Source: Pedobacter sp. N36a (GTDB lineage: Bacteria; Bacteroidota; Bacteroidia; Sphingobacteriales; Sphingobacteriaceae). From it: a stretch of DNA of 64,000 nt. The stretch is taken from assembly GCF_014472395.1 (NCBI RefSeq), contig NZ_JACSZW010000009.1:1-64000 (forward strand), in the 5' to 3' direction. Of this stretch, positions 55,741-64,000 are shown piece after piece (the stretch's first letter is position 1; each line of letters begins with the position of its first letter). A program made the translations under genes and the position numbers. The notes under the pieces are model-generated. The model did not search any database. It saw only the letters and a list, made by a program, of their open reading frames with translations, and was not told the origin of the DNA.

Positions 55741-58629
55741 ATGAGCAAAACTTTTACAAAAACGATCCTCACGTTTTTATTGCTGTGTATGACCGCCGTA
55801 TTTGCACAGGCACAAAATGTGATCATTAGTGGAACAATTACTGATAAAAACACTAAGGAGCCAATACCAGGTGTTGGGATTACCATTAAAGGCACTACCT
55901 CCGGCACTGCAACAGATATTAATGGGAAGTACAATTTTAGTACCTCACAGAAAGCTCCCTTTATTTTGGTCATTTCCTATGTAGGTTATGCACCTATCGA
56001 AAAGCAAATCACTGGAAACGCATCAAATGTAGACGCAGCAATGGAACAAGTAGGTATTCTAGGACAAGAAGTGGTAATTTCTGCTTCGAGAACACCAGAA
56101 CGTATTTTGGAATCTCCGGTTTCAGTGGAAAGAATGGGCGCTACAGCCATCAAAGAAATTGCCGCGCCGTCCTTCTATGATGCTTTATCGAATATGAAAG
56201 GGGTGGAGATGAGTACGCAGAGTTTAACTTTTAAATCTATCAATACCAGAGGATTTAACTCTAATGGAAATACACGTTTCAATCAATATGTGGATGGAAT
56301 GGATAATCAAGCACCAGGATTGAATTTTTCTGTGGGTAATATTGTTGGGATCAACGACCTTGATGTTGACAATGTAGAGCTCTTACCAGGTGCTTCATCT
56401 GCATTGTATGGTGCAGGGGGGATTAGTGGTACTATGCTGATCACTTCAAAAAACCCTTACGATTATCAGGGTGCTAGTTTTCAATATAAAAGCGGGATCA
56501 ACCATGTGAATGATGGTACTACTGATGTACAGCCTTTCAATCAGCTGGATGTTCGTGTAGCAAAAGCATGGAACAATAAGTTTGCGTTTAAAGGAAGTTT
56601 CTCCTTCCTGCAGGCAGAAGATTGGCACGCCAACAATTATACCGATTTTGACCGTGCTGCACGTAAGGTGAAAGAAGGTAATAGAATTTCAGATCCTAAC
56701 TATGACGGGATTAACGTATATGGAGACGAAGTCAGTCAGAATATGAAAAATGTGGCTCAAGCGGCTATAAACGCTGGAACTGCTGGTTTCGTACAACAGG
56801 CCTTGGGTCTTGCAACTGCGCCAACAGCCGCTCAGATTGCTGGGTTTAAATCTAATCCTGCTGGTTTAGCCGCTTTAAATGGCTTTCTAGGTACTGACCC
56901 AAGGTTCAGACCCTTTGTTGCAGGATTGGCAAATCCAGCATTACTCCCGGATCAGGCGGTATCCAGAACAGGTTATGATGAGGTAAATCTGGTAGATTAT
57001 AAAACACAGTCGCTGAAAGCTTCCGGTGCATTGCACTATCGTTTCTCGCCAACCATTGAGGCGATTGCACAGGCCAACTGGGGAACTGGAACATCCGTAT
57101 ATACAGGTTCAGACCGTTATTCGCTGCGTAATTTCAGCATCGGACAATATAAACTGGAATTAAAAGGCCAGGATTTCTTCTTAAAAGGATATACCACTCA
57201 GGAGCGTTCCGGAGATTCTTATATCTCTTCTATTTTGGGCAGTTATATCAATGAATCTTCTAAGAAATCGACAGATTGGTTTCCTGAATATGTAGGGAAT
57301 TTTATAGGTGCAAAAGCATCAGCTCCGGGTGTTACGGATGCTCAGGCCCATGCTGCGGCAAGAGCTGCGGCGGATAGGGGCAGGTTTCAACCAGGGTCTC
57401 CTGAGTTTGAGGCTGCAAAAGATAAGATTATGAATACCACTATCGCCAGTACAGATTTTAAGAAAGGCGTTTACGGAGCTAAGTTCAATGATAAAACAAA
57501 TTTGTATCATTATGAAGGCATGTACAATTTCACTAATGCATTGAATAATGTAGTGGAATTACAGGTAGGTTCTTCTTACCGAATGTATCAGTTAAGATCT
57601 GGCGGTACAATTTTCGACGATCTGAACAACAGTATCGACATCAATGAATATGGCGCTTTTGCTCAGATCGGTAAGAAATTCTTTAATGAAAAGGTGAAAT
57701 TAACCTTCTCTGGCCGTTATGATAAAAGCTCTAATTTTGATGGCAGGTTTACTCCAAGGATCACTGGTGTATTTACTGTTGCGCCAAATAATAACATCCG
57801 CGTTTCTTATCAGACCGGTTACCGTAACCCCACCACACAGAATCAGTATATAGATTTATCTGTTGGCGGTGGTTCTCAGCGATTGATTGGTGGCTTACCA
57901 GCAAGCTTGAACAAGTATGAATTATTGACCAATAAGCCCTATACAGATGTGAGTTACCGTGCATTTTTAGCATCTGCTTCAGCAGGTGCGCCAAATCCAG
58001 CTTTATTAAAAGCTTATGATTTTGATGTTAAAGGTGTTCGCCCGGAAAGTGTACAGGCTTATGAGCTGGGCTACAAAGGTCTGTTAGGCCCGAAAGTCCT
58101 GATTGATGCTTACGCTTATTACAGCATTTATAAAGATTTCATTACTGCTGTTGATGTGTATCAGAACAAAGATGGTGCTTTCACCAAGTTTGGAGTTCCG
58201 GTAAACGCGAAAGGAGAAGTGAAAACTTACGGTGGTGCCATCGGTCTGGATTACCTGATTGGTAAATATAATTTGAGTGGTAACGTTTCTTATAACAAGA
58301 TCGGCGATCTTCCTGATGATTATATCAATGATTTCAATACACCAGAATTCCGTTACAACTTGGGATTTGGCAATAGAGAAATCATCAAAAATGTAGGTTT
58401 TAACGTGAATTGGCGCTGGCAAGGTAAATTCTACTGGAACTCTTCATTTGCTTCCGGAGAAGTACCTGCATTCAGCACGCTTGATGCACAGCTGAACTTT
58501 AAAATCCCTTCAGTGAACTCCATGATTAAAATTGGAGGATCTAACGTATTGAATAAATACTACTTCACTTCTTATGGTAATCCTTCTGTTGGAGCACTGT
58601 ATTATGTGTCTTATGTATTCAACCCATAG
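55741..58629 (+). CDS. TonB-dependent outer-membrane receptor
   Basis: 962 aa with signal peptide (TILTFLLLCMTAVFAQAQ). A carboxypeptidase-regulatory-like beta domain at residues 23-100 (ISGTITDKNTKEPIPGVGIT) precedes the plug (VVISASRTPERILESPVSVE) and a 22-strand barrel ending in a final Tyr/Phe-rich strand (SVGALYYVSYVFNP). No susD gene follows, so it is not a classic SusCD pair. It imports a ligand using TonB energy. Neighbours are the GH31 and glgB genes, which hint at alpha-glucan, but the ligand is unknown. Confidence 0.92.
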   Translation: MSKTFTKTILTFLLLCMTAVFAQAQNVIISGTITDKNTKEPIPGVGITIKGTTSGTATDINGKYNFSTSQKAPFILVISYVGYAPIEKQITGNASNVDAAMEQVGILGQEVVISASRTPERILESPVSVERMGATAIKEIAAPSFYDALSNMKGVEMSTQSLTFKSINTRGFNSNGNTRFNQYVDGMDNQAPGLNFSVGNIVGINDLDVDNVELLPGASSALYGAGGISGTMLITSKNPYDYQGASFQYKSGINHVNDGTTDVQPFNQLDVRVAKAWNNKFAFKGSFSFLQAEDWHANNYTDFDRAARKVKEGNRISDPNYDGINVYGDEVSQNMKNVAQAAINAGTAGFVQQALGLATAPTAAQIAGFKSNPAGLAALNGFLGTDPRFRPFVAGLANPALLPDQAVSRTGYDEVNLVDYKTQSLKASGALHYRFSPTIEAIAQANWGTGTSVYTGSDRYSLRNFSIGQYKLELKGQDFFLKGYTTQERSGDSYISSILGSYINESSKKSTDWFPEYVGNFIGAKASAPGVTDAQAHAAARAAADRGRFQPGSPEFEAAKDKIMNTTIASTDFKKGVYGAKFNDKTNLYHYEGMYNFTNALNNVVELQVGSSYRMYQLRSGGTIFDDLNNSIDINEYGAFAQIGKKFFNEKVKLTFSGRYDKSSNFDGRFTPRITGVFTVAPNNNIRVSYQTGYRNPTTQNQYIDLSVGGGSQRLIGGLPASLNKYELLTNKPYTDVSYRAFLASASAGAPNPALLKAYDFDVKGVRPESVQAYELGYKGLLGPKVLIDAYAYYSIYKDFITAVDVYQNKDGAFTKFGVPVNAKGEVKTYGGAIGLDYLIGKYNLSGNVSYNKIGDLPDDYINDFNTPEFRYNLGFGNREIIKNVGFNVNWRWQGKFYWNSSFASGEVPAFSTLDAQLNFKIPSVNSMIKIGGSNVLNKYYFTSYGNPSVGALYYVSYVFNP

Positions 58630-58650
58630 TCTCTCGTTACTTTAAATTTG

Positions 58651-58680
58651 AGAAACCCTGGCAGGAATGCCGGGGTTTTT
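58651..58680 (+). terminator. intrinsic terminator after the TonB receptor
   Basis: AACCCTGGCA-GGAA-TGCCGGGGTT stem with one T·G pair, followed by TTTT. 21 bp after the stop codon. Confidence 0.8.
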
Positions 58681-58808
58681 TATTCGCTAAGGTTTTAGCT
58701 ACCAATCGAGAAGCTTAAAATAATCCTTTGGTTTACTGTAAATTTTAACAATCTTAGTTGTACACAATACACGATCTACCAATCTACTACTTATAAAAAA
58801 CGATTTTA

Positions 58809-61280
58809 ATGGAAGAACAACACGAACAAAGGAGAGAAATAAAAGAGGAGGAGAAAATTCCCGAAATTGTTGAGGACACAATTCAACATTTAAATAATCC
58901 GGTTACCGATTTAAAACCTATTGTAAAAAAATATTTGTCTGCGGTGCAGAAGGTAAAGAAAGAGGGGAATAAGTTCTTCTTTTCGGATGGAGATGCTAGA
59001 GTAGAAGTGCGGGTAGTGAGCGACGAAATTATCAGGGTAAGATTAGCCCCGCATGGTGTTTTTCTGGATGATTTCTCTTATGCGGTACCTGTAGTCGATC
59101 AAAAGGTGACTACTTTTAAAATGATTGAGCTAGAGGATCACTATGCGATTTCTACCAATACCATTACTTGTAAAGTTGCAAAAGCAGATTTTAACATCTC
59201 CTTTGTAGAGAACCTGAATCAGATGGTGATGAGCGAAGATGAGGCGCCGATGCACTGGGAGGAAAATGTTGAATTTGGCGGTTACTACGTTTATGCGACT
59301 AAGAAATGCCGTGCTGAAGAAAATTTCTTTGGCTTAGGTGATAAATCAGGGAATATGAACCTGAGAGGTCGCCATTTCCAGAATTGGAATACTGATGCGT
59401 ATTCTTTTGGATGGGACCAGGATCCTTTGTATCGCACCATTCCTTTCTATGTTGGCGTACACCAGCAAGCCGCTTATGGAATTTTCTTCGACAATACCTT
59501 CCGTTCTTATTTTGACTTTGGAAAAGAAGATAACCAGAAGACCAGTTTTTGGGCTGATGGCGGTGAATTGCAATATTATTATATCCATGGGCCACACATG
59601 ATGGACGTGGTTAAAAGATACCAGACCTTAACAGGAACGCATCCTATGCCTCCTAAATGGGCCTTGGGCTACCACCAATGCAGGTGGAGCTACTATCCGG
59701 AAAAGAAGGTGAAAGAAATCGCAGATGGTTTCCGCTCCAGAAATATTCCTTGTGATGCGATCTATCTGGATATTGATTATATGGATGGCTACCGTTGTTT
59801 TACCTGGAATAAAAACTATTTCCCTGATCCTAAAAGGATGATCAAGGAATTGGCTAATGACGGCTTTAAAACCGTGGTTATGATAGATCCGGGGATTAAA
59901 GTGGACGATAATTACTGGGTTTTTAAAGAAGGTAAAGCGCACAATTATTTCTGTAGAAGGAGTGATGATTACTTCATGGAAGGTCATGTATGGCCAGGTA
60001 GGTGCCAGTTTCCAGACTTTACCAACCCTGCTGTCAGGGAATGGTGGGGTAATTTATACAAGGAATTAGTAGATATTGGCGTGGCTGGCGTTTGGAATGA
60101 TATGAATGAGCCTGCAGTTTTCGGTGCAGGGACTTTCCCGAATGATGTAAGGCATAATTATGATGGGTATAGAGGTTCACATCGCAAGGCACATAATGTG
60201 TATGGGATGCAGATGGTCCGCTCTACTTACGACGGATTAAAGAAATTGATGCGCAATAAACGTCCTTTTACGATTACCAGGGCAGGTTATTCTGGAATGC
60301 AAAGGTATGGTTGTGTGTGGACAGGTGATAACGTGGCGACCTGGGAGCACTTGAAAATGGGCAATATCCAGTGTCAGCGGATGTCGGTTTCCGGCGTACC
60401 TTTCTGTGGAACAGATATTGGTGGATTTAGCGGCGAACCAGATGCGGAATTGTTTACACGCTGGATTCAACTGGGTACTTTTTCTCCATTTATGCGCGCA
60501 CATTCCGCAGGAGATACCGCAGAAAGAGAGCCATGGAGCTTTGGAGAGCCATATACGAGCATCAACCGGACTTTCATCGAGTTGAGGTATAGATTGATGC
60601 CTTACTTGTATTCGGTGTTCTGGGAACATCACCGTTACGGTTTCCCTATCCTCAGACCTTTGGTTATGTTGGAGCAGGAAAATGTCGGAAATCATTACCG
60701 TCAGGATGAGTTTACTTTTGGAGATAAGATCTTGGTTTGTCCGGTTTTGGAGCAAGGTGCAACTTCAAGAATGGTCTACTTACCGAAAGGTAAATGGTAT
60801 AATTTCTGGACGCATGAAATCCTCAGCGGGGAAAGTGAACACCTGATCCAGGCGGCTTTAGACCACATGCCGCTATTTGTGCGTGCCGGTTCCGTAATTC
60901 CTGAATATCCAGTGATGCAATATGTAGGTGAGAAAAATATCGATGAGGTTTTACTCAATATCTATTATTCAGATTATGAGGTAAATTCATTTTTCTATGA
61001 AGATCATGGAGATACATTTGCCTACGAACAAGATATTTATTCGGAGAAAAAGTTTAGCGTAAAAGGAGATGGTCAGAAGCTGAGTATCGAACAAAGTGTA
61101 GCCGGACTTTACACACCAAATTATGAGTTATACGATTATACGGTGATCGGAATTCCATTTAAAGTGAACAAAATCACCGTAGATGAGAAGGACGTAAAAG
61201 ATTATTATATAGATGAACGTAATTGCTTGCGTTTCAAATCCAACAAGAATTTCATGACAGTAAAGATATATGGTGAGTAG
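58809..61280 (+). CDS. GH31 family alpha-glucosidase
   Basis: 823 aa, no signal peptide, so probably cytoplasmic. The catalytic nucleophile is Asp431 in VWNDMNEPAVFG, and the acid/base candidate is Asp507 in CVWTGDNVATWEHL; GLGDKSGNMNLRGRHFQNWN and HQCRWSYYPEKKV mark the N-domain and barrel start. It begins with a charged Glu-rich stretch (EEQHEQRREIKEEEKIPEI). It probably releases glucose from alpha-glucans or oligosaccharides. glgB starts 23 bp downstream, so the two form an operon. The long Glu/Lys-rich first 25 residues are unusual and may be a start-site artefact. Confidence 0.95.
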   Translation: MEEQHEQRREIKEEEKIPEIVEDTIQHLNNPVTDLKPIVKKYLSAVQKVKKEGNKFFFSDGDARVEVRVVSDEIIRVRLAPHGVFLDDFSYAVPVVDQKVTTFKMIELEDHYAISTNTITCKVAKADFNISFVENLNQMVMSEDEAPMHWEENVEFGGYYVYATKKCRAEENFFGLGDKSGNMNLRGRHFQNWNTDAYSFGWDQDPLYRTIPFYVGVHQQAAYGIFFDNTFRSYFDFGKEDNQKTSFWADGGELQYYYIHGPHMMDVVKRYQTLTGTHPMPPKWALGYHQCRWSYYPEKKVKEIADGFRSRNIPCDAIYLDIDYMDGYRCFTWNKNYFPDPKRMIKELANDGFKTVVMIDPGIKVDDNYWVFKEGKAHNYFCRRSDDYFMEGHVWPGRCQFPDFTNPAVREWWGNLYKELVDIGVAGVWNDMNEPAVFGAGTFPNDVRHNYDGYRGSHRKAHNVYGMQMVRSTYDGLKKLMRNKRPFTITRAGYSGMQRYGCVWTGDNVATWEHLKMGNIQCQRMSVSGVPFCGTDIGGFSGEPDAELFTRWIQLGTFSPFMRAHSAGDTAEREPWSFGEPYTSINRTFIELRYRLMPYLYSVFWEHHRYGFPILRPLVMLEQENVGNHYRQDEFTFGDKILVCPVLEQGATSRMVYLPKGKWYNFWTHEILSGESEHLIQAALDHMPLFVRAGSVIPEYPVMQYVGEKNIDEVLLNIYYSDYEVNSFFYEDHGDTFAYEQDIYSEKKFSVKGDGQKLSIEQSVAGLYTPNYELYDYTVIGIPFKVNKITVDEKDVKDYYIDERNCLRFKSNKNFMTVKIYGE

Positions 61281-61303
61281 GATAACAAATTAAAATCATT
61301 TTC

Positions 61304-63289
61304 ATGAGCACATCAGTTAAGCGCAGTTCCGATAAAATAATAGATATTACAGCAGTTCCAGCAGTAGGGCAAAAGCATAAAAGTGTTTGGGTGTATAGCT
61401 TATTTACTGATTTTGATGTTTCCTTATTTGTCAGTGGAAAGCACTTCCGACTGTATGAAAAAATGGGGGTTCACCTGCAGCAGGTAGATGGCAGAGAGGG
61501 GGCCTACTTTGCCGTATGGGCACCAAATGCACAAAATGTAAGTGTGGTTGGTAATTTTAACCAATGGGATGCCAGTGCTCATCCATTGAATAAGCGATGG
61601 GATGCCTCTGGAATTTGGGAAGGTTTTATCCCTGACCTGAAAAATGGAGAGGTTTACAAGTACGGTATTAAAGGTTTTGATGGCCTAGACATCCAAAAAG
61701 GTGATCCATTTGCGAGGCATTGGGAGCATCCTCCTAGGACAGCTTCGGTGATTTGGGAAGCTGATTACCGATGGAGGGATAAAAGCTGGTTGAAAAAACG
61801 GCCAAAGATAAATGCATTAAATCAGCCACTATCGGTCTATGAACTGCATTTAGGCTCCTGGCAAAGGGACCCTGCAGAACCACAGCGGGTACTCACTTAT
61901 AAGGAGATTGCCACTAGCCTCGTACCTTATATTTTGGATATGGGTTTTACTCATGTAGAGCTGATGCCCATCATGGAATACCCATATTTTCCTTCCTGGG
62001 GCTATCAGATTACCGGATATTTTGCAGCGAGTTCCAGACATGGCACTCCGGAAGAATTGATGTATCTGATTGATGAACTTCATAAACATGATATCGGGGT
62101 GATCCTGGATTGGGTACCTTCCCATTTTCCCGGTGATGCACATGGACTTTTTCATTTTGATGGTACTCATTTGTACGAGCATGCGGATATGAGGAAAGGT
62201 TTTCACCCAGATTGGAAATCGTACATTTTTAATTATGATAGAAACGAGGTTAGGTCTTTCTTAATCAGCAATGCGATGTTTTGGATGGATAAATTCCATG
62301 CAGATGGACTTCGCGTAGATGCAGTCGCCTCTATGCTGTATTTCAACTTTTCAAGAAAAGCAGAAGAAGCGGCGACGAATGAGTTTGGCGGACCGGAAAA
62401 TCTGGGGGCTATACAGTTTCTTAAGGACTTGAATGAGGCGGTTTATGGCAGCTTTGAGGGGATACATACCATCGCAGAAGAGAGCAGTACCTATCCTGGA
62501 GTGACACATCCCTTAAAGGACGGGGGACTGGGTTTTGGGATGAAATGGATGATGGGATGGATGAATGATACCTTGAAGTATTTCAAGAATGATCCGCTGA
62601 ATCGGAGTTTTCACCATCATCAGTTAACTTTTAGCGCTACTTATGCCTTTACCGAGAAGTTTATGCTGCCTTTTTCACATGATGAGGTGGTACATGGGAA
62701 GTCTTCTATGATTTACAAAATGCCTGGTGATGAATGGCAGAAGTTTGCCAACCTGCGACTTTTATATGCCTATATGTTTACGCAGCCAGGAACCAAGCTG
62801 CTGTTTATGGGGAATGAATTCGCACAAACACATGAATGGGATTTTAAAAGTTCCCTGGATTGGCATTTAATCCAGCACGCACCTCATCTGGGTATGCAGA
62901 ATACGGTTAGAGCACTAAATAATTTTTATCGCAGTGAACCAGCACTCTATGAACATAGTTTTTCTTATGAAGGCTTTGAATGGATTAATGCGGATGATAC
63001 CGATAATTCTGTTTATGTGTACCTGAGGAAAGGGCTTAAAGCGAAAGATACCTTAATCGTTATTTTGAATATGACTCCTGTTTTAAGGGAAAATTACCGG
63101 ATTGGACTTCCTTTTAAAGCAAAATGGAAAGAGATATTTAATACAGATGCGGAGGAGTTTTTTGGCAGTGGGAAAGGAAATCAAGGCATCTTACTGGCGC
63201 CTGAATCTTTAGGCTGTCATGGCCGGGAGTATTCTATTCAATTGCAGCTCCCTCCTTTAGGGGCGATCGTATTGAAACAAGGGAAATAA
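61304..63289 (+). CDS. glgB: 1,4-alpha-glucan branching enzyme
   Basis: 661 aa. Introduces alpha-1,6 branches into glycogen. N-terminal CBM48 (FAVWAPNAQNVSVVGNFNQW), GH13_9 barrel with YELHLGSWQRDP, the nucleophile Asp339 in GLRVDAVASMLYFNF, and the general acid Glu392 in HTIAEESSTYPGV; SHDEVVHGKSSMIYKM is the last conserved region. The N-terminal extra domain of E. coli GlgB is missing, as in the shorter bacterial class. It follows the GH31 gene by 23 bp; glycogen metabolism is the likely setting. Confidence 0.97.
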   Translation: MSTSVKRSSDKIIDITAVPAVGQKHKSVWVYSLFTDFDVSLFVSGKHFRLYEKMGVHLQQVDGREGAYFAVWAPNAQNVSVVGNFNQWDASAHPLNKRWDASGIWEGFIPDLKNGEVYKYGIKGFDGLDIQKGDPFARHWEHPPRTASVIWEADYRWRDKSWLKKRPKINALNQPLSVYELHLGSWQRDPAEPQRVLTYKEIATSLVPYILDMGFTHVELMPIMEYPYFPSWGYQITGYFAASSRHGTPEELMYLIDELHKHDIGVILDWVPSHFPGDAHGLFHFDGTHLYEHADMRKGFHPDWKSYIFNYDRNEVRSFLISNAMFWMDKFHADGLRVDAVASMLYFNFSRKAEEAATNEFGGPENLGAIQFLKDLNEAVYGSFEGIHTIAEESSTYPGVTHPLKDGGLGFGMKWMMGWMNDTLKYFKNDPLNRSFHHHQLTFSATYAFTEKFMLPFSHDEVVHGKSSMIYKMPGDEWQKFANLRLLYAYMFTQPGTKLLFMGNEFAQTHEWDFKSSLDWHLIQHAPHLGMQNTVRALNNFYRSEPALYEHSFSYEGFEWINADDTDNSVYVYLRKGLKAKDTLIVILNMTPVLRENYRIGLPFKAKWKEIFNTDAEEFFGSGKGNQGILLAPESLGCHGREYSIQLQLPPLGAIVLKQGK

Positions 63290-63307
63290 GTATTTATAGC
63301 TCTATTT

Positions 63308-63348
63308 AAACGACAATAGCCTTCGTATTACGGAGGCTATTGTCGTTT
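63308..63348. terminator. palindromic hairpin after glgB
   Basis: AAACGACAATAGCCT ... AGGCTATTGTCGTTT perfect 15-bp arms with an 11-nt loop, between convergent glgB and the TPR gene. Probably a bidirectional terminator. Confidence 0.8.
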
Positions 63349-63369
63349 GAAATTAAAGGCTTTACGTTT

Positions 63370-63897
63370 TTAATCTGGTGATTGAAAGTTGTAAATTACC
63401 TGAGAAGTTAATCTCTTTTTGTCTTTTAATCGCTGCAGATTGTCATGCAGTGCACTTTTGTCTTCTATGCCAGTACTGTTTAATAGTGCTTTCTTATAGA
63501 ATTTGTTGGCTGCTTCCCATCTTTTATCCTGCTCTGCGTAAATTCCCATTTGCTCATAAATACAGCATTTGCAAACTCCTCTAGTAGCGAGGGCTTGCTT
63601 GAATACTTGCTCTACTAATCTGGACATCTCTAAAGTGCAGAGCAGTCGTAAATAAGGAAGGTAAGTATCCGGAAATTCCGGATCTAGCTCGATACATTTC
63701 TTGTAATAATAGCCCGCAGTTTGATAATTTTTAAGTTTATCCTGATAGATATTCGCGAGGCTGCAGTAGGCTCTTGCATATTCAGGATCTTCCTGGATAA
63801 TTGCATTTAGTAAATGAAGTGCTTTTGGCGGCTCTCCGAAATTTAATTCTTCAAGCGCTTCCAAATACTTTTCTTCAGTGGTATATAAAATGTCCAT
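63370..63897 (-). CDS. tetratricopeptide repeat protein
   Basis: 175 aa built from helix pairs of the TPR type: EKYLEALEELNFGEPPKALH, then DPEYARAYCSLANIYQDKLK, YKKCIELDPEFPDTYLPYLR, and KRWEAANKFYKKALLNSTG. TPR domains mediate protein-protein contacts; no partner can be deduced. It lies alone on the minus strand at the end of the window, and no signal peptide is seen. Confidence 0.85.
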   Translation of the reverse strand: MDILYTTEEKYLEALEELNFGEPPKALHLLNAIIQEDPEYARAYCSLANIYQDKLKNYQTAGYYYKKCIELDPEFPDTYLPYLRLLCTLEMSRLVEQVFKQALATRGVCKCCIYEQMGIYAEQDKRWEAANKFYKKALLNSTGIEDKSALHDNLQRLKDKKRLTSQVIYNFQSPD

Positions 63898-64000
63898 AAG
63901 GAATTGTGTCGTTTTTAATCCGATAAGAAAAATTCGGGTGTTATGAAATCGTTATTATTGATGCTGCCTGAATATCAGCAGGGATAAAAAGGATATTCCA

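Noticed and set aside
60237-60755. 172-codon minus-strand frame inside the GH31 gene
   Set aside because: Antisense shadow of a strongly conserved catalytic domain.

Overview
The window reads as chromosomal DNA of a Bacteroidetes bacterium, most likely of the Pedobacter/Sphingobacteriaceae type. The evidence is the cell-division/wall cluster order (mraZ to ftsZ without murF or ddl), Bacteroidetes-style -7 boxes (TAnnTTTG) in front of several genes, weak Shine-Dalgarno signals, a TonB-dependent receptor with an N-terminal carboxypeptidase-regulatory-like domain, a LemA/DUF2207 pair, and a histone H1-like small protein. The genus is an inference; no rRNA or tRNA gene was found to support it.

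Layout. 1-13.5 kb: accessory and housekeeping genes on both strands (DUF2207-LemA pair, a B12-type radical SAM enzyme, DUF2147, AraC regulator divergent from an MFS transporter, adk-obgE, GNAT, methyltransferase, M1 peptidase). At 13,494-13,560 lie six same-direction DnaA-box-like 9-mers spaced 11-12 bp apart, a candidate replication origin or DnaA-binding site. 13.6-18.8 kb: MocR regulator, GNAT, Tet-type MFS pump, then a decay zone (AHSA1-like pseudogene, GC-rich palindromic repeat, frame-split hypothetical gene) and an HD-domain protein. 18.8-23.5 kb: a promoter and a long potentially structured leader, then an outer-membrane porin-like protein followed by a quaternary-amine (glycine betaine/proline type) ABC transporter (ATPase, permease, lipoprotein binding protein). 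23.6-25.7 kb: an AT-rich, ATGA-coupled minus-strand cassette around a frame-disrupted HExxH lipoprotein whose start codon is followed by a run of nine A. 25.9-28.6 kb: gap, GNAT, pgk.

28.7-44.8 kb is a nearly gap-free dcw cluster: mraZ, rsmH, ftsL, ftsI (PASTA), murE, mraY, murD, ftsW, murG, murC, ftsQ, ftsA, ftsZ. Three 10-bp GTGGTA-type repeats precede mraZ, and a consensus DnaA box sits between ftsA and ftsZ. It covers most of lipid II precursor synthesis from UDP-MurNAc onward (except murF) and the core divisome. Next come an alpha-oxoamine synthase-family enzyme (sphingoid or sulfonolipid base synthesis is possible), an H1-like protein, and, on the minus strand, an AcpH-like protein, ligA and dapA; then tyrS.

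51.7-64 kb: a three-gene minus-strand operon (penicillin-acylase-family hydrolase, small membrane protein, LuxE-like adenylate-forming protein), a TonB-dependent receptor, a GH31 alpha-glucosidase followed by glgB (alpha-glucan metabolism), and a TPR protein.

I found no CRISPR array, no intact insertion sequence and no prophage. The items most deserving a second look are the phased DnaA-box array, the leader/porin/ABC unit, the coupled AT-rich cassette with its homopolymer frameshift, and the decay zone with its large palindrome.
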